Shown here one piece after another: positions 53,820 to 62,777 of a stretch of 64,000 nt of DNA. Each line of letters begins with the position of its first letter. Within the stretch, counting starts at the first letter, position 1. The DNA is from Candidatus Nitrospira nitrosa (GTDB lineage: Bacteria; Nitrospirota; Nitrospiria; Nitrospirales; Nitrospiraceae). Where the stretch lies: NCBI RefSeq assembly GCF_001458735.1, contig NZ_CZQA01000008.1:496001-560000 (forward strand), read 5' to 3'. A program made the position numbers and the translations under genes. The notes below the pieces were generated by a model. It saw only the letters and a list, made by a program, of their open reading frames with translations, was not told where the DNA came from and searched no databases.

Positions 53820-54032
53820 TTACTTCTTGTTTCGACAGAGCAAACCCAGCGAGCTCCCCAGGGCCAGGCCACTGAAGAAGGTCAGACCGAGGATCACGCC
53901 GAGCAGTGAGGTGGGTGGGCCCGCTTGGCGACGGATATAGCGGCCCGCCTGGGAACCAACGGTGGCTTCCCCACCGATCCAGCTGCGAGGATCGTCATAC
54001 TGTGTTTCGTTCAGATGGTTCAGGGGCTTCAT
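53820..54032 (-). CDS. Small membrane protein of unknown function
   Basis: 70 residues: a soluble N-terminal half and a C-terminal hydrophobic segment TSLLGVILGLTFFSGLALGSSLGLLC. Overlaps the upstream PilZ gene by 4 nt (ATGA), so translationally coupled. The last 25-30 codons have a decayed copy at 51876-51965. Not recognised further. Confidence 0.65.
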   Translation of the reverse strand: MKPLNHLNETQYDDPRSWIGGEATVGSQAGRYIRRQAGPPTSLLGVILGLTFFSGLALGSSLGLLCRNKK

Positions 54033-54358
54033 GACTGCCTTTCTTCATCCAACGCGATATAGTCGTCGATGAGCTGTTCCAATTCATCCAACTCCCGGGG
54101 TTGGAGATCGACAAATCGTACCCCAAAGGTTCGATCGACATTCCATTGCACCCGGGCTTGTTCAATCAGGATCGGGGTGTCGTCTCCTGGAACAACCAAT
54201 TTGACGGCGATGTGCCTCCCTGGTTGAACCACGAGGGAACTTTCGATCTGGGCGCCGCTCAGTGACACATCCCGGGTCTCGCCTTCCACCTCGTGCGAGT
54301 TCACCCGGACCAGGCTTTTCACGTGAGCGGGAACCCGACGATGCTGACGACGCTCCAT
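54029..54358 (-). CDS. PilZ domain protein
   Basis: 109 residues from ATG 54358 (MERRQHRRVP). c-di-GMP-binding PilZ fold: the RxxxR motif RRQHRRVP at the start and the D/N-x-S-x-x-G motif in DVSLSGAQIES, then GVRFVDLQPRELDELEQLI. Suggests control of motility or surface traits by c-di-GMP, but the partner is unknown. Coupled to the small membrane-protein gene by a 4-nt overlap. A start at 54370 is also possible. Confidence 0.85.
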   Translation of the reverse strand: MERRQHRRVPAHVKSLVRVNSHEVEGETRDVSLSGAQIESSLVVQPGRHIAVKLVVPGDDTPILIEQARVQWNVDRTFGVRFVDLQPRELDELEQLIDDYIALDEERQS

Positions 54359-54472
54359 AGAATTGAGCATACCCCATCCAGACCTGGAAAAGCACCCGAC
54401 ATCCTCTCAAGTCGATGATTGTTCGGGCATTCCCTTGCAAGTCATCTAAGCTTTTCGTTAAGGTACGGTACG

Positions 54473-56089
54473 ATGGACGGGGCTCGTTCGCGCCAACTCA
54501 TCTTTGCCTGCGCGAGTGGGTTGTTTCTACCCCTCTGCTTCCCCAAGTTCGACCTGGGTTTACTGGCCTGGATCGTCCTCATTCCTCTTCACCTCGCACT
54601 CGACCAATGTTCCAAGCTACGGGCGTTTTGGATCGGCTGGCTGAGCGGATTGATCGGGTTCACCGGCATTATGGCCTGGGTTGTCACCGCCATGACCACG
54701 TACGGCAAGGTTCCAGAACCGGTGAGTTACGCCATCCTCTTATTGCTGACCTCGTACCTGGGACTCTACACCGGCCTCTACAGTCTCGCCGTCGTCTGGC
54801 TGCGCGACCTCATCCCACGCTATGGGATTTTCTTTGCACCATGCTTCTGGGTGGCCCTTGAGTTGCTCCGTACCTACCTCCTCTCAGGCATGCCCTGGTG
54901 CCTTCTGGGTTATTCTCAATACCGCGAATTGGAATTGATTCAGGTCGCAGACCATACAGGCGTGTACGGCATTTCATTCCTCATCGTCCTGGTGAATCTG
55001 GCTCTGGCGGAACTGGTCTTGTGGCTCATGCCCTTCTTCAGAGGAGTTCACCCGGTCAAGCTTCCCTGGGAGCTCCTCACAACCGCAGCTTCCTGTATGG
55101 TGCTCTCGTGGGTCTACAGCTCGGCGGTCTTGAACGATCGCAATACACGAGATCCGAACACTTCCATTACTGTTGGAGTCGTCCAGCCGAACATCGATCA
55201 AGCCGTGAAGTGGGACAAGGCCTTCCGTAATGAAACCATGCAGCGATTCGATCGGCTGACCGCCGAACTAGGAACCGGCACCGATTTGGTTGTGTGGCCA
55301 GAAGCCGCAACACCGTTCATCTTGGAGCGTGAAAAAGAGTATCAGGCGCAACTGGTCGCGTGGGCGGAACGCGCCCAGGCGCCCCTTCTCCTCGGGAGCC
55401 CGGCCTTACGGTTTTATCCTGATCGCCGCCCGTATCTCTTGAATAGCGCGTACCTGCTCGGGAGAGATGGGACACTGCTTGGGCGGTACGATAAATACCA
55501 TCTTGTCCCTTTTGGAGAATACATTCCGCTCAAATCCTCGTTGTTATTCTTCCTCGATAAGCTGGTAGAGGGAATCGGTGATTTTGAGGCAGGCCCGGGG
55601 CCGACCACGCTCTCCTTCACGCCAAAGTCATGGGGAACAGAAGGTTCCCCTGGTTCACGACCCGTCAAGTTCGGTGTGGCAATCTGTTACGAAGTGATTT
55701 TCCCGGATTTGGTCCGTCAGTTCGCCGCAAACGGCGCGGAGTTTTTGGTGACGATCACCAATGACGGATGGTTCGGGCCATCCTCAGCTCCTGCCCAGCA
55801 CTTTGCCATGGTCGTCTTTCGCTCCGTGGAGAATCATGTCGCCTTCGCTCGTGCCGCCAACACGGGCATCTCCGGGTTCATTGACCCCTTCGGACAGATC
55901 ATCCACACGACTCCTCTGTTCACGGAACAGGCCTCCCACGCCGTGATCCCGACCAGGCATATTCCTACCTTCTACAGTTATTACGGCGATGTGTTTGCCT
56001 ACGCCTGTGTTATACTCTGCGCGCTTTTGTGCCTGTTTGGATATTTCCGCAGCAAAGAACCAGTCATGACGGCCATCACACCGGCATGA
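54473..56089 (+). CDS. lnt: Apolipoprotein N-acyltransferase
   Basis: 538 residues from ATG 54473, final enzyme of lipoprotein maturation, adding a third acyl chain to the N-terminal cysteine in the inner membrane. Multiple N-terminal transmembrane helices, then a carbon-nitrogen hydrolase domain with the triad E277 (VVWPEAATPF), K341 (YDKYHLVPFGEYIP) and C405 (VAICYEVIFPD). Full length. Upstream of prfB. Lgt is encoded at 28198 in this window; LspA was not found. Confidence 0.93.
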   Translation: MDGARSRQLIFACASGLFLPLCFPKFDLGLLAWIVLIPLHLALDQCSKLRAFWIGWLSGLIGFTGIMAWVVTAMTTYGKVPEPVSYAILLLLTSYLGLYTGLYSLAVVWLRDLIPRYGIFFAPCFWVALELLRTYLLSGMPWCLLGYSQYRELELIQVADHTGVYGISFLIVLVNLALAELVLWLMPFFRGVHPVKLPWELLTTAASCMVLSWVYSSAVLNDRNTRDPNTSITVGVVQPNIDQAVKWDKAFRNETMQRFDRLTAELGTGTDLVVWPEAATPFILEREKEYQAQLVAWAERAQAPLLLGSPALRFYPDRRPYLLNSAYLLGRDGTLLGRYDKYHLVPFGEYIPLKSSLLFFLDKLVEGIGDFEAGPGPTTLSFTPKSWGTEGSPGSRPVKFGVAICYEVIFPDLVRQFAANGAEFLVTITNDGWFGPSSAPAQHFAMVVFRSVENHVAFARAANTGISGFIDPFGQIIHTTPLFTEQASHAVIPTRHIPTFYSYYGDVFAYACVILCALLCLFGYFRSKEPVMTAITPA

Positions 56090-56110
56090 TCGAAGAAGGA
56101 GGATCGTGGC

Positions 56111-57257
56111 ATGTTAGAAGAAGTAGACGCTCGTGTTCGGGTCCTGGCGGATCAGGTCTCGGAATTACGGGGGCATCTTTGACTTCGCTCACATGACCTC
56201 CGAGCTGCAAGAACTCGAAGCGCAAATGGGCCAGCCGCACTTCTGGAACGATGCCCGTGCTGCGGCTGCTGTGAGCCGAAAAAAGACGACGATCGAACGA
56301 GAGCTGCAGCAGTGGCGAGAGCTCGAAACAAAAATGGACGATGTGGGCGCACTGCTGGAACTGGCACGAGAGAGCGGGGACGCCGGCCTGGAGATGGAGC
56401 TCACGGCCGAATTGAGCCGGCTGGAACCGCGCTTGGCCACGTTGCGGGTCGAGCTGCTCCTGTCGGGTGAGCTGGATCCCAATAACGCGATTCTGGCAAT
56501 TCATCCCGGTGCCGGCGGTACCGAGTCGCAGGATTGGGCGCAAATGCTCCTTCGCATGTATGTGCGGTGGGCGGAGCAGAAGAAATTCAAGGTGGACACG
56601 TTGGACCTGCTGGCCGGCGATGAAGCGGGCATCAAAAGCGTCACCATTTCAATCACCGGCCCCTATGCTTACGGGTACCTGAAAGCGGAAGCCGGCGTCC
56701 ATCGTTTGGTACGCATTTCCCCGTTCGACTCCAACAAGCGGCGGCACACGTCGTTTGCGTCCGTTTTCGTATATCCGGAGTTGAGCGAGGATATCGACCT
56801 CGTGGTCGAAGACAAGGACCTGCGGATCGACACCTTCCGCGCGGGAGGTGCCGGAGGCCAGAACGTCAACAAGGTAGAAACCGCCATCCGCATCACCCAT
56901 CTCCCAAGCGGGATCGTCGTGCAGTGCCAGAACGAACGGTCGCAACTTCAGAATCGAAACGGGGCGATGAAGATCCTGAAAGCGCGTCTCTTTGAACTGG
57001 AGCAGAAGAAAAAAGAAGCCGAATTTAACGCCATCGTCGGAGAAAAGAAAGATATCGCGTGGGGCAGTCAGATTCGATCGTACGTCTTCCAGCCCTACCA
57101 AATGGTCAAGGATCACCGAACAGGCCATCAGACCAGTGTGGTGTCCTCCGTCATGGACGGCGATCTTGATGGCTTCATTGAAGCCTATCTCACCAAAAAG
57201 ATTACAAAAGGGAGCAGTCAGGCACCAGCACTGAGTGATCAGGATGACGATCTCTAG
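56111..57257 (+). CDS. prfB: Peptide chain release factor 2 with programmed +1 frameshift
   Basis: RF2 recognises UGA/UAA stop codons. ATG 56111 after SD ggaggatcg; first 23 codons end with CTT TGA C (56177-56183) where RF2 autoregulates by +1 shift: the upstream ACGGGGGCAT is the internal Shine-Dalgarno-like element. The continued frame from GAC at 56181 gives the full protein. SPF motif ([14 protein letters not shown]) and GGQ motif ([15 protein letters not shown]) are present. Length with the leader matches RF2. Operon neighbours lnt and lysS. Confidence 0.97.
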
Positions 57258-57295
57258 AAGCTGGTGGATGAACGCTGAAGACTTAGAGAGACCCA

Positions 57296-58780
57296 ATGGA
57301 TGAACTGAACGAACAGCGGCAGCAACGAGTGAAGAAACTTGACCTCTTGCGAGCGGCCGGTATCGCTCCGTATGGAACCCGCTTCGATGTGAAAGATCGC
57401 GCCGGGGACCTGCTCTCGCTGCACGGAGAGAAAAATAAAGAAACACTCGAACAGGAAAAGGTCTCCTGTACCCTTGCCGGACGTGTGGTTGCTCTGCGGC
57501 GTTTCGGCAAGGCGGGATTTGCCGTCTTACAAGACGGATCCGACCGCCTCCAGGTCTACCTCAAGAAAGATCTCCTGTCAGAACAGGCCTATACCGTTGT
57601 CGAACAACTCGATCTCGGTGACTGGATCGGCGTCACCGGAACGTTGTTTCGCACCAAGACGGACGAATTCACGGTCGAGGTTCATCACCTGACGTTTCTC
57701 AGTAAGGCCCTTCGTCCGCTGCCCGAAAAATGGCATGGGCTGACCGACGTTGAGACCAGGTATCGACAGCGCTACGTGGATCTGATCGCCAATCCCCAAG
57801 TCCACCAGATCTTCGCTACTCGGAGCCGTATCATCGCCGGAATCAGATCATTTCTCATCGAGCGAGGGTTTCTGGAGGTGGAGACCCCGATGATGCACCC
57901 CATTCCCGGGGGCGCAGCCGCAAAACCTTTTGTCACGCATCATAACGCGCTCGGCGTGGATCTCTATCTGCGTATCGCACCGGAGCTCTATCTGAAACGT
58001 CTGATCGTCGGAGGATTCCCACGAGTCTTCGAGATCAACCGCAACTTTAGGAATGAAGGTATCTCGACGATTCACAATCCTGAATTTACGATGCTGGAAT
58101 TCTACATGTCCTATGCGGACTATCAGGATCTGATCGCCCTCACCGAGGAATTGATCTCCGGTTTGGCTCAACAGGTCTTGGGGAAAACAGTGATTCAATA
58201 CCAGGGTAAAGAGATCGTTCTCACACCACCCTGGCGGCGCTGGTCCTACCATCAGGCCATTCTGGAGGTGAATCGCCTCGACTCGTCAGTACTCCATGAT
58301 CGTGACAAGGCCCTGACGGCGGCCAAACAGCTGAATGTTCACGTGGACCCCAAATCCACCTTGTTCGCGATTCTCAACGAGATCTTCGAGGAAACCGTTG
58401 AGCCGAATCTTCAACAGCCAACCTTTATCACCGACTACCCAATTGAAATTTCCCCGCTCGCGAGGCGCAAGGATGCAGATCCGGCCTTGACCGATCGATT
58501 CGAGCTATTCATCGCCGGCAGAGAGATCGCGAACGCCTTCTCCGAGTTGAACGATCCGTTGGACCAACGTGAGCGGTTTGAAGGCCAAGCGGCTCAGCGT
58601 GAAGCGGGCGATGAAGAAGCCCATCTCGTCGATGAAGATTTCTTGCGGGCCCTCGAATTTGGCATGCCCCCAACCGCCGGAGAAGGGATCGGGATCGACC
58701 GTCTGATCATGCTGTTGACCGACCAGGCATCCATTCGAGATGTCGTCCTCTTTCCTCAGCTCCGACCGGAGAAATCTTAA
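57296..58780 (+). CDS. lysS: Lysyl-tRNA synthetase, class II
   Basis: 494 residues. OB-fold anticodon domain at 50-150 (AGRVVALRRFGKAGFAVLQDGSDRLQVYLKKD), then the class II catalytic domain with motif 2 FEINRNFRNEGIST and motif 3 GEGIGIDRLIMLLTDQ. Near the C-terminus, 'REIANAFSELNDPLDQRERF' is the lysyl signature. prfB-lysS adjacency is common in bacteria. GTG-started lolC/E follows after 2 nt. Confidence 0.96.
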   Translation: MDELNEQRQQRVKKLDLLRAAGIAPYGTRFDVKDRAGDLLSLHGEKNKETLEQEKVSCTLAGRVVALRRFGKAGFAVLQDGSDRLQVYLKKDLLSEQAYTVVEQLDLGDWIGVTGTLFRTKTDEFTVEVHHLTFLSKALRPLPEKWHGLTDVETRYRQRYVDLIANPQVHQIFATRSRIIAGIRSFLIERGFLEVETPMMHPIPGGAAAKPFVTHHNALGVDLYLRIAPELYLKRLIVGGFPRVFEINRNFRNEGISTIHNPEFTMLEFYMSYADYQDLIALTEELISGLAQQVLGKTVIQYQGKEIVLTPPWRRWSYHQAILEVNRLDSSVLHDRDKALTAAKQLNVHVDPKSTLFAILNEIFEETVEPNLQQPTFITDYPIEISPLARRKDADPALTDRFELFIAGREIANAFSELNDPLDQRERFEGQAAQREAGDEEAHLVDEDFLRALEFGMPPTAGEGIGIDRLIMLLTDQASIRDVVLFPQLRPEKS

Positions 58781-58782
58781 GC

Positions 58783-60060
58783 GTGACTCTTCCCTTTGAA
58801 ATCTTCGTCGGGCTCCGCTACCTACGCGCCAAGCGCCGGAACCGGACCATTTCGCTGAATACCTTCGTATCGATCGCCGGTATTACATTGGGCGTCGCAG
58901 CACTTATCGGAACGGTCGGCATCATGACGGGATTCCGGGAGGACATTCAAAGCAAGATTCTCGGCACCACCGCTCATATCATCGTTCAAGAACGCATCAA
59001 AGAGAATATGACCGACTATGATCGCTTGGCCGATAAAGTTCAGACGGTACCCGACGTGGTGGCCGCAACTCCGTTTGTCCTCAGGCAGGTGCTCCTCACG
59101 ACACCATCAGGCGTGCAGGGGATCGTCCTTCGCGGGATCGACCCAAAACGAGAAGCGAATGTGACGGAGCTCGCCAAAAATATTACGGCAGGACAGTTAG
59201 TTGATCTCCTCACACCGATCAAGGTGATGCAGGTTCCTGCCGACGACCCCAAAGGGGAGCCGCGTCCCGTTGAAAAACCAGGCATCATCCTGGGCAAAGA
59301 GCTGGCTCTCAGGTTGGGGGTGTTTATCGGCGATACCGTGAATGTGGTCTCTCCCGTTGGACCAATCAGTGCGATGGGCATGGTTCCCAAGATCCGAACC
59401 TTTGCCGTCGTCGCCCTCTTCCATTCCGGCATGTATGAATACGATTCGTCTCTGGCCTACATCGAGCTCGGCGAAGCCCAAAAATTTTTCAATATGGCTA
59501 CCAGCGTGAGCGGCGTGGAAGTCAAAGTCACCGACGTGTTTCGTGCCGCAGATATCGCTCGCACCATTGAACAGGAGTTAGGATTCAGTCATGGAGCCAG
59601 AGATTGGATGCAGATGAATCGCAACCTTTTTTCGGCGCTCAAGCTGGAGAAGACGATGATGTTTCTCCTCCTCGTCCTGATCACGATTGTGGCCTCATTC
59701 AACATCGTCAGTACATTGACCATGATCGTCACGGAGAAGCAGAAGGAAATTGCGATCCTCAAAGCCATGGGCGCGACCAAGCAGAGCATTCGCCGTATTT
59801 TCATGCTCAACGGGTTGATCATCGGATTCACCGGTACCGGCATCGGAATCCCGTTAGGTTATGCGTTTCTCTGGCTGATTCAAACGTTTTGGACCTTCGA
59901 CCCGAGCGTGTATTACATCTCGACCATTCCCGTGCACGTGTTGGCAGAGGACGTGTTGCTCGTGGCGGGGTCGGCTATTTTGATCAGTTTTGTCGCAACG
60001 GTCCACCCGGCCAATCAGGCCGCAAAGCTGGAACCGGTGGCAGCGCTGCGTTATGAATAG
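58783..60060 (+). CDS. lolC/E: Lipoprotein-releasing ABC transporter permease (LolC/LolE family)
   Basis: 425 residues from a GTG start. Inner-membrane FtsX-type permease that extracts mature outer-membrane lipoproteins for LolA: FVGLRYLRAKRRNRTISLNTFVSIAGITLGVAALIGTVGIMTGFR at the N-terminus, a large periplasmic domain, and 'EKQKEIAILKAMGATKQSIRRIFMLNGLIIG' near the C-terminus, typical of LolC/E. Only one permease is present, so it may act as a homodimer (LolF-like). Confidence 0.93.
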   Translation: MTLPFEIFVGLRYLRAKRRNRTISLNTFVSIAGITLGVAALIGTVGIMTGFREDIQSKILGTTAHIIVQERIKENMTDYDRLADKVQTVPDVVAATPFVLRQVLLTTPSGVQGIVLRGIDPKREANVTELAKNITAGQLVDLLTPIKVMQVPADDPKGEPRPVEKPGIILGKELALRLGVFIGDTVNVVSPVGPISAMGMVPKIRTFAVVALFHSGMYEYDSSLAYIELGEAQKFFNMATSVSGVEVKVTDVFRAADIARTIEQELGFSHGARDWMQMNRNLFSALKLEKTMMFLLLVLITIVASFNIVSTLTMIVTEKQKEIAILKAMGATKQSIRRIFMLNGLIIGFTGTGIGIPLGYAFLWLIQTFWTFDPSVYYISTIPVHVLAEDVLLVAGSAILISFVATVHPANQAAKLEPVAALRYE

Positions 60061-60158
60061 ACTCACGGGAGTGAGAATTGAGGGCAGAGAACTGAGTCGT
60101 CATTCCTATCTCAATCCTTCAAGCCTCAGGCTTCAGTCCTCATCACTCATCACGGAAC

Positions 60159-60821
60159 ATGATAAACGTCACCAATCTATATAAATCCTTCTCAATGGGA
60201 TCCTATGAAGTACCCGTACTCAAGGGAATCAATCTTGAGATACAGCGCGGCGAGCTGGTGGCCATTGTAGGCGCCTCCGGGGCCGGTAAGAGCACCTTGC
60301 TCCACATTATCGGCACCCTCGATAAACCGAGCAGTGGAACCGTCACGTTCGACGGGCAAGACCTCTTTCGCATGACCGAGGCGCAGCAAGCGGAGTTCCG
60401 CAATAAACGGATCGGGTTCGTCTTCCAATTCCATCACTTACTCGCCGAATTCACGGCGTTGGAAAACGCCTGCATGCCGGCGCTCGTGCAACGTCGCGAC
60501 CCCACTACTGTTAAAACAGAGGCCACCACCATCCTCACGGAGGTTGGATTGGGACATCGATTGCATCACAAGCCCGGTGAACTATCAGGAGGAGAACAAC
60601 AACGAGTCGCCATGGCTCGTGCCCTCATGCAAAAGCCAAATGTCGTCTTGGCTGATGAACCGACCGGCAACCTCGATACCCACAGCGGGGATGGGTTGTT
60701 TGGATTGATGCGCACGTTGAGCAAGACGCGCGGCACGACCTTCGTGATCGTCACGCATAACGACAAGCTCTCTGCCCAGTCCGACCGCATTATTCACATG
60801 CAAGACGGACAAATCGTCTGA
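60159..60821 (+). CDS. lolD: Lipoprotein-releasing ABC transporter ATPase
   Basis: 220-residue ATPase partner of the permease. Walker A GASGAGKST, LSGGEQQRVAMARAL signature and Walker B VVLADEPTGNLD are complete. About 100 nt of low-complexity 'caagcctcaggcttcagtcctcat' text separates it from the permease gene. LolD homologue by length and neighbourhood; MacB-like exporters look similar but would not be beside a LolC/E. Confidence 0.94.
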   Translation: MINVTNLYKSFSMGSYEVPVLKGINLEIQRGELVAIVGASGAGKSTLLHIIGTLDKPSSGTVTFDGQDLFRMTEAQQAEFRNKRIGFVFQFHHLLAEFTALENACMPALVQRRDPTTVKTEATTILTEVGLGHRLHHKPGELSGGEQQRVAMARALMQKPNVVLADEPTGNLDTHSGDGLFGLMRTLSKTRGTTFVIVTHNDKLSAQSDRIIHMQDGQIV

Positions 60822-60941
60822 AGACGTCTCACCATCCGACGAGAGTCCTCTCTCGTTCGCATTCCTTGTGTATCTCGGGAGCCACCTGTTGGACGACCGC
60901 CTCATGCCCCTCACACTGGCCGGTGAGCAACCTGCGATTCC

Positions 60942-60970
60942 TTGACGAACATTTGATCCTTCTCTAGACT
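60942..60970 (+). promoter_or_regulatory. Sigma70-like promoter upstream of the TraF-like gene
   Basis: -35 TTGACG (60942-60947), 17-nt spacer, -10 TAGACT (60965-60970). The start codon is 31 nt downstream, with SD-like tagag. Confidence 0.5.
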
Positions 60971-61001
60971 CGCGTAGATTCGCATTTACCTAGAGATTGA
61001 C

Positions 61002-62156
61002 ATGCACTGTCCATCGCCCTTCCGAACAAGCCTGATAGGCCTATTGTTGGCCCTGTCAGCATGGTCGTCACTCGCATCGGCGGCGGAATTTGTCATCTCA
61101 GGCCCTCGCGCCATGGGCATGGGCGGAGCCGGAGTTGCCGTCACAACCAATGCGCTCGCCACCTATTGGAACCCCGCCGGCCTGGCCATGACTCAAACCG
61201 TAGACGTTCGCCTTCAAGGCGGTGGGCAAGCAACGGATCGGCTCGGCATCGGGGATGCCTTACATGACCTGGAGAACTTCGATCGTAACGATCTCTCTCC
61301 GGCAAACCAGGTGAAAGCTCAGTCAATTGCCGACCGTATCAATCGACCAGGTGCGATGGTTTCGGTCAACGGATCAGCCGGGCTCTATTTCAAAGGGCAC
61401 CTCGGTGAACATGCATTCGGATTCAACGTATCGGATGTCGCCACGGGGGGTGGATTCCTCGCAACGCCCGTTACGGTCACCCCACCAGCTGGGCCAGGAT
61501 CACCGGTTACCGTGACTGGTCAGATGGCCCTTCGCGGCCTGGAAGCCAGGCAACTAGCCTTTTCCTATGCCTATGCCTTCGCCGACAAGACGTTTTCTAT
61601 CGGGATAACGGCAAAGGTCATTCAAGGTGCGTCGTACAATGGCTCCACTGAACTCCAAGGGGGAAGTGGGGTCAGCACAACCGATCACTTCGGGAAACCG
61701 AACATCTCTACAACCTACGGAATTGACATGGGGGCAATTTATCGGCCATCCTCCTGGATTAGAGTCGGAGTTGTCGCGAAAGATCTCAACACCCCGACGT
61801 TCGATGCCGCCGGTGGGGGCACTTTGAAATTGGAACCCCAAGTCCGAGTCGGTCTCGCAGTGAACCCCTATTCGACTTTGACCTTAACAGCCGATGTGGA
61901 TGCGACATCGAACAAGACCTTTGTCCCAGGGGTGAAGAGCCAGCTGTTGAGTTTGGGTCTTGAACAGACGATTTTGTCGGAATTTCTTTCGTTTCGGATC
62001 GGAACATTCAAAAATATGCAGGATGCATCAACTCCATTTATTCCGACAGCGGGCCTGGGGATGCGGTGGTTTAATTTCCGGGCTGATGCCGGTGGGGGGT
62101 ATGACTTTCGTGAAAAGGGTGCGCTCGTGTCCGCTTCAATTTCCTTGACGTTCTAA
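61002..62156 (+). CDS. TraF-like outer-membrane beta-barrel protein (plasmid_TraF / FadL-type)
   Basis: 384 residues with a signal peptide ending near SASA. The mature start AEFVISGPRAMGMGGAGVAVTTNALATYWNPAGLAM is the 'aMgGA.va......a.ywNPAgLa' motif shared by TraF-like and FadL/PorV-type barrels. Regular alternating strands continue to the C-terminus, which ends SISLTF (terminal Phe). A transporter or porin is more likely than conjugation; no tra genes are present. Confidence 0.8.
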   Translation: MHCPSPFRTSLIGLLLALSAWSSLASAAEFVISGPRAMGMGGAGVAVTTNALATYWNPAGLAMTQTVDVRLQGGGQATDRLGIGDALHDLENFDRNDLSPANQVKAQSIADRINRPGAMVSVNGSAGLYFKGHLGEHAFGFNVSDVATGGGFLATPVTVTPPAGPGSPVTVTGQMALRGLEARQLAFSYAYAFADKTFSIGITAKVIQGASYNGSTELQGGSGVSTTDHFGKPNISTTYGIDMGAIYRPSSWIRVGVVAKDLNTPTFDAAGGGTLKLEPQVRVGLAVNPYSTLTLTADVDATSNKTFVPGVKSQLLSLGLEQTILSEFLSFRIGTFKNMQDASTPFIPTAGLGMRWFNFRADAGGGYDFREKGALVSASISLTF

Positions 62157-62171
62157 TGGTATACTAAACCT

Positions 62172-62777
62172 ATGCGAGCTCGATCATCTGTGAACATCCT
62201 ATCTCTCCTATTGTTTGTCACATTACTCAACGGTTGCGGGGGATTGCAGGAAGTGTGGGAAGGCCCCGGCGCCAGGGTATTTCGACCTCAGACCATCGCG
62301 GTCCTGCCACCGATGGCCAGCCAGTATGACAGCGCACGCGAGGATATTCAGGATGTCCTGGTGGGAGCACTGAACCGACAAGGCAATATTGAGCGGGTCG
62401 TCTCGCCTGAAAACGTCACAGACATCTTCCAGGCCTCGAAAGAGGCGTTTGATTCACTTGTGTTTTACTTTTCTCGTTTGGAGATGACCGGACAATCCGA
62501 CAAAGATTCGGCCGTCAAGCTTGGGAAAGCACTGAACGTCGATGCATTCCTCGTGGTTCGCGTCAATTCTTGGGAATACGTCCGCAAGGAAGGTGATAAC
62601 GTTGGACGAGTGGGACTGAGTCTTCGACTAATCGATGCTGCCACAGGCACGACAGTCTGGAAAGCCCGCCACGAACGGTCAGACAGTTATATGTTCATCA
62701 AGCCGAGTCTCAAGGACATTGCACGAGAGCTTGCCAGCGAGATGATCAAATACATGCCCCCGACGGCCAAGAAGTAA
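62172..62777 (+). CDS. Outer-membrane-type lipoprotein (GNA1162/DUF799-like)
   Basis: 201 residues with a lipobox near residue 22 (LLNGCGG). Following sequence FRPQTIAVLPPMASQYDSAREDIQDVLVGAL resembles the GNA1162-type 'iavlPp......a......l.....G..vv' fold seen in outer-membrane assembly lipoproteins such as CsgG relatives. Ends in a hydrophilic KK tail. Follows the TraF-like gene after 15 nt; likely co-transcribed and targeted by the lol system encoded just upstream. Confidence 0.75.
   Translation: MRARSSVNILSLLLFVTLLNGCGGLQEVWEGPGARVFRPQTIAVLPPMASQYDSAREDIQDVLVGALNRQGNIERVVSPENVTDIFQASKEAFDSLVFYFSRLEMTGQSDKDSAVKLGKALNVDAFLVVRVNSWEYVRKEGDNVGRVGLSLRLIDAATGTTVWKARHERSDSYMFIKPSLKDIARELASEMIKYMPPTAKK

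Noticed and set aside
56111-56185. prfB frameshift as a sequence error
   Set aside because: CTT TGA C preceded by a Shine-Dalgarno-like GGGGG is the known RF2 autoregulatory site, so the shift is real.
61002-62156. Possible conjugation module because of the TraF likeness
   Set aside because: TraF-like barrels of this length are common outside conjugative plasmids and no other tra, mob or T4SS gene is present.
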